From positions 73,271,564-73,335,563 of the forward strand of contig CM061245.1 in assembly GCA_030848705.1 (NCBI GenBank): a DNA stretch of 64,000 nucleotides, given 5' to 3'. Origin of the DNA: Heracleum sosnowskyi (lineage: Eukaryota; Streptophyta; Magnoliopsida; Apiales; Apiaceae). Numbering within the stretch: the stretch's first letter is position 1; each line of letters opens with the position of its first letter. Both the position numbers and the translations under genes were made by a program. Shown here piece by piece: positions 24,927 to 36,840 of this stretch. The notes below the pieces were generated by a model that was given only the letters and a program-made list of their open reading frames with translations, did no database searches and was not told the origin of the DNA.

Positions 24927-25268
24927 TGTTGCCAATAGAAATATATATCATAATAAACCCTATTAGCCCACCCTGTTTTTACAATTCGATCTCTTAATAG
25001 ATACTTGTCGAGTGCTTCACATGAAGAGTAACTGCTAGAAGTCTCTCTACATTCATCGATTCGATCTTTTAATAAATACTTGTGGAGTGCTTCACATGAG
25101 TAGCAATTGCTAGAAATTTCTCTACACTATACTCAGATCGCCTTTGTAAGGTAAAAACACAATCTCTTGTAATTTCATGATTCCTATATCTAATTTACGA
25201 ATTTTATTGTCATGAAAAATAGTTATCCATAATTCCAATATCAATAAACCCAACAATGATATCAAAGC
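24927..25268 (+). mobile_element. LTR remnant with primer-binding site
   Basis: A block beginning TGTTGCC and ending CCCAACA (24927-25255) is followed after one base by TGATATCAAAGC (25257-25268), close to the initiator-Met primer site TGGTATCAGAGC. The LTR contains a diverged tandem duplication of about 75 bases (24986-25060 and 25061-25130, GAGTGCTTCACATGA). No gag or pol follows, so this is a truncated 5' end on the plus strand. Confidence 0.55.
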
Positions 25269-25796
25269 ATAGGTTGTATGCATATAGATTCGTGATAAAA
25301 ATTCCAAAAATTTTATATTGTATGTAGGGATTTGTATATTGATTTAATGATTTGTGGGCTATTTCGATTTAATTATGAATTAAACTGAAACAAAAATCTA
25401 ATAATTATTTTTCTTCAAATCTCTCCAATTGAGACACCGTTTGCATTGTTGGCTTCATATTGATGAGGCGGTTCTTCTGGATATGTTCAACAATGTTTAT
25501 GATTGTTTTTCACTTATTGTAGCCCTTATAATGTTTTTAAGCCATATTTGATAGCTTTAAAGGCTTGTAAATACATCTATTTAATTCATACATTTGTTAA
25601 TATTTGTGCTAAAAGTTATAACATGTATGTCTATGAGTTTTTTTTATTTTTATATATGCAGTGTATGATCAAATTTATCATGCGATGATAGATTTAAGAG
25701 AACACAATGAATATAGAATTTGTGTGACGCTCTAGGTTAGTCAAAGATATTTAATAACCTATTATGAATTTTATGAAGACAACCTTGAGATTTTAA
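25269..25796. other. AT-rich junk between two element fragments
   Basis: No frame, RNA gene or recognised repeat end. It may be internal leader of the truncated element at its left. The right border is the abrupt end of element A within its reverse transcriptase. Confidence 0.35.
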
Positions 25797-28700
25797 CCTT
25801 CTTCTTGAGAATCGCCCTTAGCAACCAATCTTGATTTGTTCCTTGTGACAATGCCATTTTCATCCATCTTGTTTCTGAATACCCATTTTGTTCCTATAAC
25901 ACTTCTATCTTTAGGTTTGGGTACCAGCTTCCATATTTTATTCCTCTCAAATTGGTTTAGCTCTTCATGCATAGCTAACACCCAATCTGGATCTAGAAGA
26001 GCATCCTCAACTTTCTTTGGTTCATCTTGAGAAAGAAAGCTACTGTATAAACATTCATCTTGAGTAGCTCTTCTAGTTTGGACATTTGAGGATGCATCAC
26101 CAATGATCAGTTCAAATGGGTGATCCCTAGTCCATTTTCTCCTTGTTGCAGGTGTAGGTCTTGAAGATGTAGCATCATTATCATAAGCATGATCATGTGG
26201 AATTGAGATTGATCCTTGACTCAGAGAAACTCCCCCTGAGTTTGTTGGGGTGGTTATCCTGTTTTGTGATCCACCTACGGATGCTCCATTTTGGCTTCCT
26301 ACGGATGCTCTATTTTGGCTTCCTACGGATGCTCCATTTTGGCTTCCTACGGATGCTCTAATTTGGCTTCCTACGGATGCTCCATTTTGGCTTCCTACGG
26401 ATGCTCCATTTGTCCCTTCTATGGATGGCTCAATAGAACTTGAGTTGTCCATATTTGAATTGATCACTCTTGGAGGGACTAGTTCATCCACATAATCATC
26501 ATCATCTTCATCATCATAATATAGACCTTCCACCTCATTCTCAAACATGAGAGTTTCATGAAAACCCTTATCTGTGAGACCTTGAATTCTGGCATCATCA
26601 AAAACAACATGTACAGATTCCATAACAATGTTGATTCTGTGATTAAAAAACCCTATAGGCTTTTCCAGCTGCATATCCCACAAAAGTGGTTTCATCTGCC
26701 TTTGATTCAAATTTTCCAAGATTTTCACCTTGATTTCTCAAAACAAAACATTTGCATCCAAAGACATGTAGAAAACTTAAGGATGGTTTTCTTCCCTTGA
26801 GCAAATGGTATGGAGTCATTCCTTTAGCTTGATTGATCAAAGAGATATTTTGAGTGAAACATGCAGTATTAACTACTTCAGCTCAAAAATATGTGGGTAA
26901 CTTTGATTCTCCTAACACTGTCCTTGCAGCCTCAATTAGTGTTCTATTTTTCCTTTACACCACTCCATTTTGTTGTGGTGTTCTAGCTGCAGAAAACTCA
27001 TGAATGATTCCATTCTCCTCACAAAATAGCCTCATTGTTGAATTCTTGAACTCAGTGCCATTGTCACTCCTGATTCTTCTGACTTTGAGATCAAGATGAT
27101 TGTTAGCAACCTTGATGTGATTGATTATGATTTCACTTGCCTCATCTTTAGAGTGCATGAAGTATGTCCATGTAAACTTTGAAAAATCATCCACAATCAC
27201 AAGGTCGTATCTTTTCTTTGAAATAGACATGACATTTACTGGTCCAAATAAATCCATGTGTAGCAGTTGTAGAGGTTGCTCAATTGATGAATCTAGCTTG
27301 CTTTTGAAAGAAATTTTCTTTTGCTTCCCTTTCTGGCAAGCATCACAAAGTCCATCCTTAGAAAATTCCAACTGTGGAATTCCTCTTACCAAGTCTCTTT
27401 TTATCAGATCATTCATTGATTTGAAATTTAAATGAGACAGCCTTTTGTGCCATAGCCAACTCTCATCTTTACTTGCTTTATTCAAAAGACAAGTGATAGA
27501 GTCTGAACTTGTTGAGTTGAAGTCAGTTATATACACATTTCCTCTTTTATGGCCTGTCAACACCACATTGTTGTTTCCTTTGTTTGAAACAACACAGGCT
27601 CCTAGACTGAATGATACTGAGAAACCTTTATCACATAGTTGACTGATGCTAAGCAAGTTGTGCTTAAGTCCATCAACTAGTTCTACTTCATCAATGATGA
27701 CATTTTCCTTTGAAATCAAGCCATATCCCTTAGTGTAACCTTTGTTGTCATCTCCAAAGGTAACACTAGGGCCAGCTTTCTCCACAAACTCTATGAGCAG
27801 GGTAGAATCTCCAGTCATGTGCCTAGAGCATCCACTGTCTAGATACCATAGATTCTTTCTGTATCCCTGCACACAACAAAACCAAATCAAGTTGATTTTG
27901 GTACCCAAGTTTCCTTGGGTCCTTTCTTGTTAGCCTTAACTTTGCCTTTCTTGTCATTTTGTACCTTAATCTCAGGTAGAGTTAAATCAACCTTGACCCT
28001 GGGTGTTGACCTCTGAAAGACAACATTTTGAGGATGTTCATATGCATACATGTTTGATGCAGGTATTTGAGGATGTTGTGCATACATAGTGTTCATGTGT
28101 GGCATGCTCCATGTTATTTGTGGCATTGTGAATGCATTCATATATGGATTTGGAACAAATGGCATATTGGCATACAAATTTGATGCATGATCATTATGTA
28201 CAAACATGTTGTGCAAACTAGGCATAGGCATACTGGGTACATGCATTGGCACAGAAACAGATGAATTCTTAACAGTTTTGTAATTGGTAAATAAATGATT
28301 AACACTGCCACACTTTACACAAGTTTTCCTAGGAGCATACTTGTCAGGAGTGTAGTTGTTGTTTTTGTTAATTCCTACCTTACCATTTCTATTCTTTTTC
28401 TTTTTCACCTCAGCCTTGACCTCTATGTTTTTTAACTTGTCCTCCAATTGCTTATTGGACAAGTGACATATGTTGACATCCTTAGCTTTGGTTTTGCTAC
28501 ATTCTCCCTGAACAAAATTTTTGTTGGTTGGACCATACTTTTTCTTCAGCTTCTCAAGTTTTTCTTTACTAATACTAGATGTACACTTCTTTGGACAAGT
28601 CATATCCGTAGAGGTGTTACCCATCAACGGATGATCACTATCTGTAGATGTGTCATCTCCTAGATATTCAACATATAGTTTCTCCTTATCTTTTTCTACT

Positions 28701-30278
28701 GATTCCTTGTAGAATGTATCCACACCTTGAGCCTTAATTATGTTTGTGGCAACATTCCTGGAATAAGTCCATCTAGCAATTGTTTCATGTTCTCTAGCTA
28801 ACTGTGCTTTGAGAATTTCTTCTCTTTTTAGCACATCTAGCAGTTCATCCTTGACAACTTGACACTCTAACCTCATTTTCTCAAACTCAATAAATTGAGT
28901 TTCAAGAACAGCATTCCTATCACTTAAAAACTGATTAGCATCTTTAATCCTGGTGTTTTCTTTTGTAAGTGATTTAAGAGAAATACGCATATGATACAGT
29001 TCAGTAGACATATCATTTATTGCACTATTGCATTCCTTAGTAGAAAGCTCAGAGAGGTTGGTGGTGATTACCTGATTGGATGATGAATTGGCCTCCTGCT
29101 CACTTGAATCAGCCATCAGTGCAAGGTTCACAAATTCAGTGTCCTCCTCGGAATCATTCCCATCTTCAGCCCAGTCATAGTCCTGAGTTATGAATGTTCT
29201 TCCCTTTTGCTTGAGAAGATCAAAGTATTTCTTCTTGTAGTCAATAGGCTCAAATTTCCTGTCACTCTTCTCAGCTTTTAGTTTTCTGCATTCATTGGCA
29301 AAGTGACCTCCCATTCCACAATTGAAACATTTACACTTGGACCTTTCAACATAATTCTTGTTTGATTGAACTTGACACCTCAGGGTTTCTCTTGGACTTG
29401 AGCTTTGAGAATTTCCTTGACAGAAAAGGTAAATGTTCATCTAGCTCATCCATTTCATCTTGGTTAGAGGGCTCACTTTCTTCAATCATCTTTCCTTTGC
29501 ACTTTCTTGATCCAGTCCTACCTTCACAAGCACTTGTGTTTGGTGTAGCTTCAGCAGTCTCTTCTTTCATGTCCTCAGCCTTATCAACACTTGCAACTAA
29601 GGCAACATATCCAGTTTTCTTTTGGACCTTCTCAATTTCCTCATCCTGCTCATATGTTTTTAGGGTTCCATACAGCCTCTCAAGAGTAAAATCCTTATAC
29701 TCTTGAGTGTTTCTCAAGGAAACAGTCATAGGCTTCCACTCCTTTGGCAAAGCTCTGAGAAACTTAAGATTTGAATCTTTAATTTGATACACCCTCCCAT
29801 ACAACTTCAATCCATTCAGCAATTTTTGAAATCTACTAAAAGTGTTATTCAAAGATTCTCCACTCTTAAAGTGAAAGTGTTCATACTGTTGTATGAGGAG
29901 TTGCATCTTATTTTCCCTGACTTTATCAGTCCCTTCACAGATGGTTTGGACAGTGTCCCAATTCTCCTTGGCTGTAGAACAATTAATAACATTGTCAAAC
30001 ATGTCAGAATCAAGACCATTGAACAAAATATTCATGGCCTTCTTATCTTTATGAACAACAATGTTGTCCTCAGGAGTCCATTCTGAAGGTAACTTTGGAA
30101 TGGTGCTTGGAGCTTCTGCAGGTGCTTGAGCTATTGAGGTGTTTGGCTTCATTGGTATATGAGGGCCATGATCGATGCATTCTACATTCATTAGATGTAA
30201 ACGCATCTTTACTTTCCAGTGAAAGCAATTCTCTTTATCAAGAACTGGTATTTTAACTCCATAATCCTTCTGAACCAT
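25797..30278 (-). pseudogene. Element A: SIRE-like Copia gag-pol, broken and 3'-truncated
   Basis: The gag ATG is at 30278. Gag runs to about 27900 with a frameshift near 29385; it has a zinc knuckle (CFNCGMGGHFANEC), the YKKKYFDLLKQ and YVNLALMA-type region, and a long coiled coil. Protease (WYLDSGCSRHMTG) and GAG-pre-integrase/integrase (LWHKRLSHLNF, HMDLFGPVNV, RSDNGTEFKN, QQNGVV) follow from about 27860. The codon after QQNGVV is a TAA stop. The hinge (about 26100-26600) carries a 24-bp in-frame repeat. Reverse transcriptase starts (KWVFRNKMDENG, RLVAKG) but the element stops abruptly near 25797, with no YVDD, RNase H or 3' LTR. SIRE/Maximus affinity is inferred from the long coiled-coil gag and LTR form. 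Confidence 0.85.
26270..26412 (-). repeat. 24-bp in-frame minisatellite in element A pol
   Basis: About six copies of a 24-base unit (plus-strand core CCTACGGATGCTCCATTTTG) encode reiterated GASVGSQN in the linker between integrase and reverse transcriptase. Each unit contains the CTACGGAT word that is also repeated in the element's LTR. Confidence 0.9.
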
Positions 30279-30325
30279 GATTCTGATGTCTTTAGATCTT
30301 TAAACTTCTTTTGTGTTAGAAGCTT

Positions 30326-30337
30326 GCTCTGATACCA
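30326..30337 (-). other. Primer-binding site of element A
   Basis: The minus strand reads TGGTATCAGAGC, the standard initiator-Met tRNA primer site, two bases inside the LTR end. Confidence 0.9.
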
Positions 30338-30339
30338 AT

Positions 30340-31488
30340 TGTTATTCCCAGACAATGAACCAAGATTGTAGAAGGGGGGGGGGTTGAATACAATCTTAAA
30401 AAAAAAATTAGTTCTTGACAGAAGAGATATGAAAGTAAATTCAAGAACAGAAAAACAAACAAATAAAACTAGCACAAGAATTAAAAATTAAGGTGGATTG
30501 ATTTGTCCACCTGAGAGATTTTATTTAGAAGAAATCTATGTGATGTTTATGAATAAACACACAGCTGCATACACACTATTTTAGCTTCAACAATTACAAA
30601 GGATATTGCTTTGAGCTCTCTAAATTGCCTAACTGATTTTTAAGTTCTAGAATAATGCTACACTTGGTTATATATCCCAAGTTTACAAGATATTTCGAAC
30701 AGATAATAATACAAAAAGTAAATCTGTCCAAGATCCTTGTTTCTCCATTCTGAGTAGTGGTCCATGCGTTGGTAGTTTGCCCTTCTTGATTGATTGTCTC
30801 TTATAGAAATACTACTTTTGACTAGACAAAACAGAATGCTTCTTTTTCTCATGAGTTTTCCAGAAATGCTGGTTTCCATGCTCTGTGAATTCTGTCAACC
30901 CATGTGTTCTGTCTGAACTGTCCTTTTCACAAAGTACAGAGTGTATCCGTAGATGCTATTTGTGTTGTATTCGTTGAAGGTATCTTGATCACATCCGTAG
31001 ACAGCTAGTACTGCTATCCGTAGACAATACTTTGTCCACATCCGTAGAAGGCTAATTTTGCTTATCCGTAGACAGTCAATTTCACTTATGTAAAATTACA
31101 AGGCATAGACTATTTACAATTAGCCTCCCTATTCTACATATCCATTAATAGTCAACATGACTTATTCAGCCTAAAAACTAATACTTCAACTTTTACATCA
31201 GAATTACAAATCAGGACTGCACATCAGGATTGTATATCAGGATTGCATATCAGGATTGCATATCAGGATTGCATATCAGGATTACATATCAGGATTGCAT
31301 ATCAAGATTGCATATCAGGATTATTCATCAGGATTCCTTAAGCATATTACATTGAGTCTTATCCGTAGATAAGTTACCCTTCTACGGATACTGCAAAAGC
31401 TTGTTATCTGTTGAAGGCTACATTTTTACTTATACAATTTTCACCAAGTTAATCTAGTTATCATCAAGAAACAACATAGTTCCTAACA
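30340..31488 (-). repeat. 5' LTR of element A
   Basis: The 1149-bp LTR has plus-strand ends TGTTATTCCC and TTCCTAACA. It holds repeated ATCCGTAGA words (30944-31075 and 31360-31410), a 13-bp tandem array of GCATATCAGGATT (about 31203-31345), and a C-tract hairpin at its 3' end on the minus strand (about 30361-30400). It directly abuts gag coding sequence of element B at 31489, with no polypurine tract, so it is not the 3' LTR of B. Confidence 0.85.
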
Positions 31489-33451
31489 ATTAACATATGT
31501 CTTTCTTGGAGCATATTTATCAGGAGTGTAATTGTTGTGTTTGTTAATTCCTACATTACCATTTCTATTTTTCTTCTTTTTACCCTCAGCCCTAACCTCA
31601 ATGTTTTCTAATTTGTCCTTCAACTGCTTTTTGGACAAATGGCCTATGTTCACTTTCTCAACTTTCTTAGAGTTGATGTTTTCTCCCTGAATGAAGTTCT
31701 TACTGGTTGGATCATACTTCTTGTTCAGCTTCTCAAATTTTTCTCTACTGATGTTGGCTTCATGTTTCAACGGATGACTCTTATCCGTTGAAGAGTTATC
31801 TTTCAACAGATGATCACTATCCATTGAAGCATCATCAGCTCCTAGTTCCTCAACAACAACATCTAGTTTCTTCTTCTCCTTATTCCAAGTTTCTTTACAG
31901 AATGTTTCCGTTCCTTGAACTTTAATAATGTTGGTTGCAACATTCCGGGCATCATTCCATGTAGCAATTATTTCCTGTTCTTTTGCTAACTGATTTTTTT
32001 AGAATTTCTACTCTTTTCAATGCAGCCAGCAGTTCATTCTTAGCATTCTGACAATGTAACCTCATTTTCTCAAACTCAATGAATTGAGCTTCTAATGCAG
32101 CATTCCTATCACTTAAGAACAAATTAGCATCTTTAATCCTAGTGTTCTCTTTGGTAAGTGATTTAAGAGTTACACGCAATAATGGTACAATTTAGTAGAC
32201 ATTTCATTAATGGTACTATTTCATTCCTCTTTCGAAAGCTCAGTGAGGTTTGTAGTGATTACCCGATTGCTTGATGAACTTGCTTCCTGCTCATTTGAAT
32301 CAGCCATCAGTGCAAGGTTGACATACTCAGTGTCTTCACCAGAATCATTCCAATCAGCAGCCCAATCATAGTCCTGAGTTATGAATGCCCTTTCCTTCTT
32401 GAGAAGTTCAAAATATTTCTTTTTGTAATCAACAGGCTCAAACTTCATGTCCTTCTTCTCAGTTTTAGACTTCCTACATTCATTTTCAAAGTGACCTCCT
32501 ATACCACAGTTAAAGCACTTGAACTTAGACCTTTCAACAAAATTTTTGTTTGGTTGAAAGTCTTTCTTGAAGGGTTTGGTCACCTCAGGATTTTTCTTGA
32601 ACTTTAGCTTAGAGAATCTCCTTGACAGAAAAACAAAATGCTCATCTAGCTCATCTATCTCATCCTGATTGGAAGATTCATCTTCCTCATACATCATTCC
32701 CTTGCCTTTGCTTGATTCAGCTCTACCTTCACAAACATCGCTGTTTGGTGTAGCTTTAGCAGTTCCTTTCATCTTCATGTCCTCAGCCTCTTCCACACTA
32801 GAAACTAGAGCTACTGAACCACTTTTCTTCTGGACCTTCTCAATCTCTTCATCTTGCTCCATTTCTAACTTATAGGTTTTTAAATTTCCAAAAATCCTTT
32901 CAAGAGTAAAGTCCTTGTATTCTTGAGTGTTCCTCAAGGAAACAGTCATACGCTTCCATTCCTTGGGCAAGGCTCTTAGAAATTTGAGATTTGAGTCCTT
33001 GGTTTGGTACACTCTTCCATAAAACTTCGGTCCATTTAATAATTTCTAAAATTTGCTAAAAGTATCATTCAGAGATTCACGATTCTTGAAATGAAAGTGT
33101 GCATATTGTTGTATGAGAAGTTGCATCTTGTTCTCTCTAACTTGCTCAATTCCTTCACACAGAGTTTGAACCGTGTCCCAGACTTCCTTGGCTGTAGTGC
33201 AGTTGATAACATTGTCAAACATATCAGTTTCTAGACCATTGAACAGAATATTCATGGTCTTTTTATCCTTATGCATCTCCTTGCAGAGCAATTCCAGTGT
33301 TTGGCTTCATTGGCACATGAGGACCTTTCTCATTGCAGTCCACATACCCTTCATCCGTAGACATGAGGTGCAGATGCATCTTTACTTTCCAGTGAAAGTA
33401 ATTGTCTTTGTCTAGAACTGGTATCTTTACTCCATTATCCTTCTTTCTCAT
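31489..33451 (-). pseudogene. Element B: SIRE-like Copia gag remnant
   Basis: The ATG at 33451 begins a gag closely related to that of element A. It is broken by several stops and frameshifts (ends near 33269, 33046, 32221, 31952). The zinc knuckle CFNCGIGGHFENEC and the YKKKYFELL region are readable. The coding sequence ends within the spacer after APRKTY, where LTR A starts. No protease, integrase or reverse transcriptase of this copy is present. Confidence 0.85.
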
Positions 33452-33512
33452 GATTCTGATTGTTCTTGATCTTTAAACTTTTTGTATGTTAGAAGCTTTC
33501 TCTGATACCAAT

Positions 33513-34524
33513 TGTTATTCCCTAACAATGAAATCACGGGATTGTAGAAGGGGGGGGGGGGGGGGGGTTGAATACAATCCTTTAAATTTCCAATTCTTTT
33601 GCAAACAGAGTTTAACTTAGAACAAAAATATATAATTGCAGAAAATAAATTACACAAGAATTAAAAATTCAGGTGGATTGATTGTTCCACCTGAGAGATT
33701 TTGTTTGAAGAAATCTCTGTGTAGTTTTTGAAAAAACTCACAGATGCAGTTACAATATTTTTGCTTCGGCAATTTACAATAGAATATTGCTTTAGCTCTA
33801 GAAAACAAAGTCTGATTTCTTAACATCAAAAACATTTCTACACTTGGTTTTATACTCCAAGTTTACAAGCTAAATTGAACTACGTAGAATTGTATAGTAG
33901 GTAGAGTCCAAAAGCTTGCTTTCTCACTCTAAGTCCAATGGTCCTTGTAATGAATTGCCTTTTAGCTGATTGTCCTTGTAGAATCATCTCTTTTGACCAT
34001 ATGGAAATAGAATTCTTCCTTTTCTTCAGGGTTTCCCAAAATGCTGGTTTCCATGCTCTTTCTGTTTCATCAACCCATGTGACTTGTCAAGACTGTCCCT
34101 TTCACAATGTCAACTGTTAATTATTGAACTTGCATCCGTTGAGGTCGATCTTCTAGCATCCGTTGAAAGTGTTATGGTGGCATCCGTTGAAGCTTTCTAG
34201 GGTGCATCCGTTGATGGCTGAATGAGTATCCGTTAAATTACAATTTCACTTATGTAAAATTACAAGGCACATAATATTTATAATTATCCTCCCTATTCTA
34301 CATATCTATTTGTAAGTCAACATGACTTGTTCAACCTATACTAATACACTTCAACTGCTATTTACAGAATAGAAAGAGTATGCTACATTTAGTCTTATCA
34401 ACGGATAAGCTACCCTTTAACGGATACTTTAATGACATGCTATCCGTTGAAGGTTACATTTTCACTTATACAAATTTTACTAAGTTAGTTTGGTTATCAT
34501 CAAGAATCAACATAATTCCTAACA
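33513..34524 (-). repeat. 5' LTR of element B with primer site
   Basis: The 1012-bp LTR has plus-strand ends TGTTATTCCC and TTCCTAACA, preceded by the primer-site complement CTCTGATACCA (33500-33510). It holds repeated CATCCGTTGA words (34133-34240 and 34395-34450) and an 18-base G run on the plus strand at 33550-33567, which is the loop of the C-tract hairpin. Confidence 0.87.
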
Positions 34525-35343
34525 TGGTACGTACTAACTGATTGTCTATTGTGTGTATTATGCTTGGGGTTTTATAGGCTTTCCCAACACAAATCTTCTC
34601 ATTTAATGAGCATGATTCTTTCCTAATTTTCTTATGATATGGCACGATCTCTTCCTTTAATGCGCTGATCTTTACTTGGTGGCTACTCCTTGAATATGTC
34701 TCTTTTACACACCCGGTCCATGTCCCAAGTCCATGCACAAAAGCCCAATAGGTTAATGCAAAAAATAAACCCAAATAGAATAGGATTCTACAAAAGAAAA
34801 GTGGGTCGGAACCTGCGGGCTGATTCTGGGACGATCCACCAGGAGTTAAATGTTGATCTCATGCCCAAATTAAAGAGCTTTCTAACGAGTACTTGAACGT
34901 CGAAATCCGACATGTAGAACTCCGGTTATGTCCAAAACAACGAAAGCATTCAGTGAAATTACGTTTTCCACCAGACTCATGTCACACGCTCCGCGATGGA
35001 GCGAAGAACTCAACGGGGCGCTCCTCGGCATTGCGGAGCCATGTTGGGCAGGTCCTTGTATCGTTAGGCCAACAAATTGGCTTTTTGCCTTGGCCAAATT
35101 TTCATGATTTTAAGCTCATCCCAAGTCCAAATTGCTCTTTCATGCCTCCCTTATGACTAGAATCACAAAATCATCTTTTTAGTATCAAAATGTGCCAAAA
35201 CACCATAAAATTCAAATTTTAGAAGTGTCCGACACTTTACCTAAAACTAAAAAAAACACATAAAAACATAATAAAACTTGAGGCCTAACTAAGAAATTAA
35301 GCTAAAAGTATGACGGAAAAATGGTGTAATATACCACTCGTCA
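34525..35343. repeat. Unassigned repeat-like segment, possibly an LTR
   Basis: It begins TGGTACG directly after LTR B and ends CACTCGTCA before the Copia pseudogene. A less AT-rich central stretch (about 34800-35080) is followed by an A-rich tail. The TG...CA borders and position suggest an LTR or solo LTR, but I found no second copy or target duplication and no credible gene. Confidence 0.25.
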
Positions 35344-36840
35344 ACATGCAACCTTCTTGAAGAAACAGTTTATCCTTGAAGGGAAGAGTGGGAGCAAGAT
35401 TGAATTTAATGAAGTTCAAGAAGCACAAATTACTACGGTTCAAGAGGAAGTACTTGTTCATGAATAACAACCTTTAGTAAAATAGCATGTGTGTAGGTTA
35501 AATAGAGTGTCTCACCAACCTGAGAGGTACTATAGCCTTGTCATTAAGAATGACAATAAGTTGTTGCTCATTTCTATGAATTATGACGACTCAAAGAAAT
35601 AAAAGAGTGCCATGAATCTGAAATAGACTCCATGTATGCCAACCAAGTGTGGATTTGGAAAACGGACATGAAGACGGTCTTCCTAAATGCGAAACTTGAA
35701 GAGGATGTGTATATGACACAATCATAAGGTTTTGTTTCTAAAGGAAATGAACATCTACTTTGTAAACTGCATCGATCCATATATGGATGGAGGAAAACTT
35801 CTCGAACATGGAATATCCATTTTGATGAGATAATCAAAGAGTTTGATTTTATAAAAAAAACATAGATGAACCATGCATCTACAAGAAGGTTAGTGGAAGC
35901 GCGGTGACCTTCCTTATATTGTATGTAGATGACATTCTTCTTATTGGGAATGAAATAATAATGCTACAATCAGCCAACGTGTGGATATCTAAGAACTTCA
36001 CTATGAAGGACTTGGGAGAGGCATCCTACATTCTTGGAATGAAGAACTATGGGGATAGATCAAAGAGATTGTTAGGCCTGACCCAAAGTACATAAATGGA
36101 AAATTTGCCAAAGAGGCATAGCATGGAGAACTCCAATAGAGGACTCATTCCTATGAGCCATGGAGTTTCTCTTTCCAAGAAATTGTCTCCAAAGACATCT
36201 GAGGAGAAAGAGCGTATAAGTAAGGTTCCTTATGCTCCTGCAATAAGATCTATCACGTATGAGATGTTATGTACTCAGGCCAATGTTGCTCACTCATCAC
36301 TTAGTGTGATGAGCGGATATTAGTTGATCCAGGTGAAGAACACTGGAAAGCACTGAAGGACATCCTTAAGTACTTGAGAAGGACTAAGGATATTTTTCTT
36401 GTTTACCATGGGTCTGAGTTGAAATAGAGGGTTATATAGACTCTAGTTTTTAGTTAGAACTAGTTTTCAGTTAGAAAGTGATGACAGTAAATCCATTTCA
36501 AGGTATGTGTTTACTTTAAATGGTGGAGTTGTTAGTTGGAAGAGTTCCAAACAACCCACAACGGCTGAGTCCACATCAGCAGCAGAATATATAGCTACAA
36601 GTGAAGCAGCAAAAGAAGCTCTTTGGATGAAGAAATCCTAGCACAGAAGAGCCAATAGTGTTGTATTTTGACAACAGTAGCGCAAGCTAAGCAGTCAAAG
36701 TCTCGTTAAGAATTACAAGCATGTCATGCGCCACTTTCATCTAATTACGGATTGTTGAAAGAGGAGATGTCAATATTGAGAGAGTTGACACGCATCTAAT
36801 TCAACAATGGCCCATGCCGACCAACCTCAAATGCCACAAA
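35344..36840 (+). pseudogene. Decayed Copia reverse transcriptase-RNase H, plus strand
   Basis: Many stops and frameshifts interrupt a readable pol. It shows the integrase/RT linker (HQPERYYSLV), RT pieces (EEDVYM, GNEHLLCKLHRSIYG, LYVDDILLIGNE with an intact YVDD near 35930, MKDLGEASYILGMK) and RNase H pieces (GGVVSWKSSKQ-like, AEYIATSEAAKEALWMKK) to about 36800. The upstream gag, protease and integrase core are missing. A purine-rich AGTGGGGGAA near 37293 could be its polypurine tract. The orientation is opposite to the neighbouring elements and the lineage differs from theirs. Confidence 0.85.

Noticed and set aside
31203..31345. CRISPR-like array of GCATATCAGGATT units
   Set aside because: The 13-bp units are adjacent without spacers and lie in a plant LTR; it is a tandem repeat.
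30340..31488. LTR A as the 3' LTR of element B
   Set aside because: It touches gag codons directly and has no polypurine tract on that side, while its other side has a primer site, so it is the 5' LTR of A.
34882..35156. Frames of 71-87 codons on both strands
   Set aside because: They come from a less AT-rich repeat-like segment, have no recognisable motif and overlap one another.
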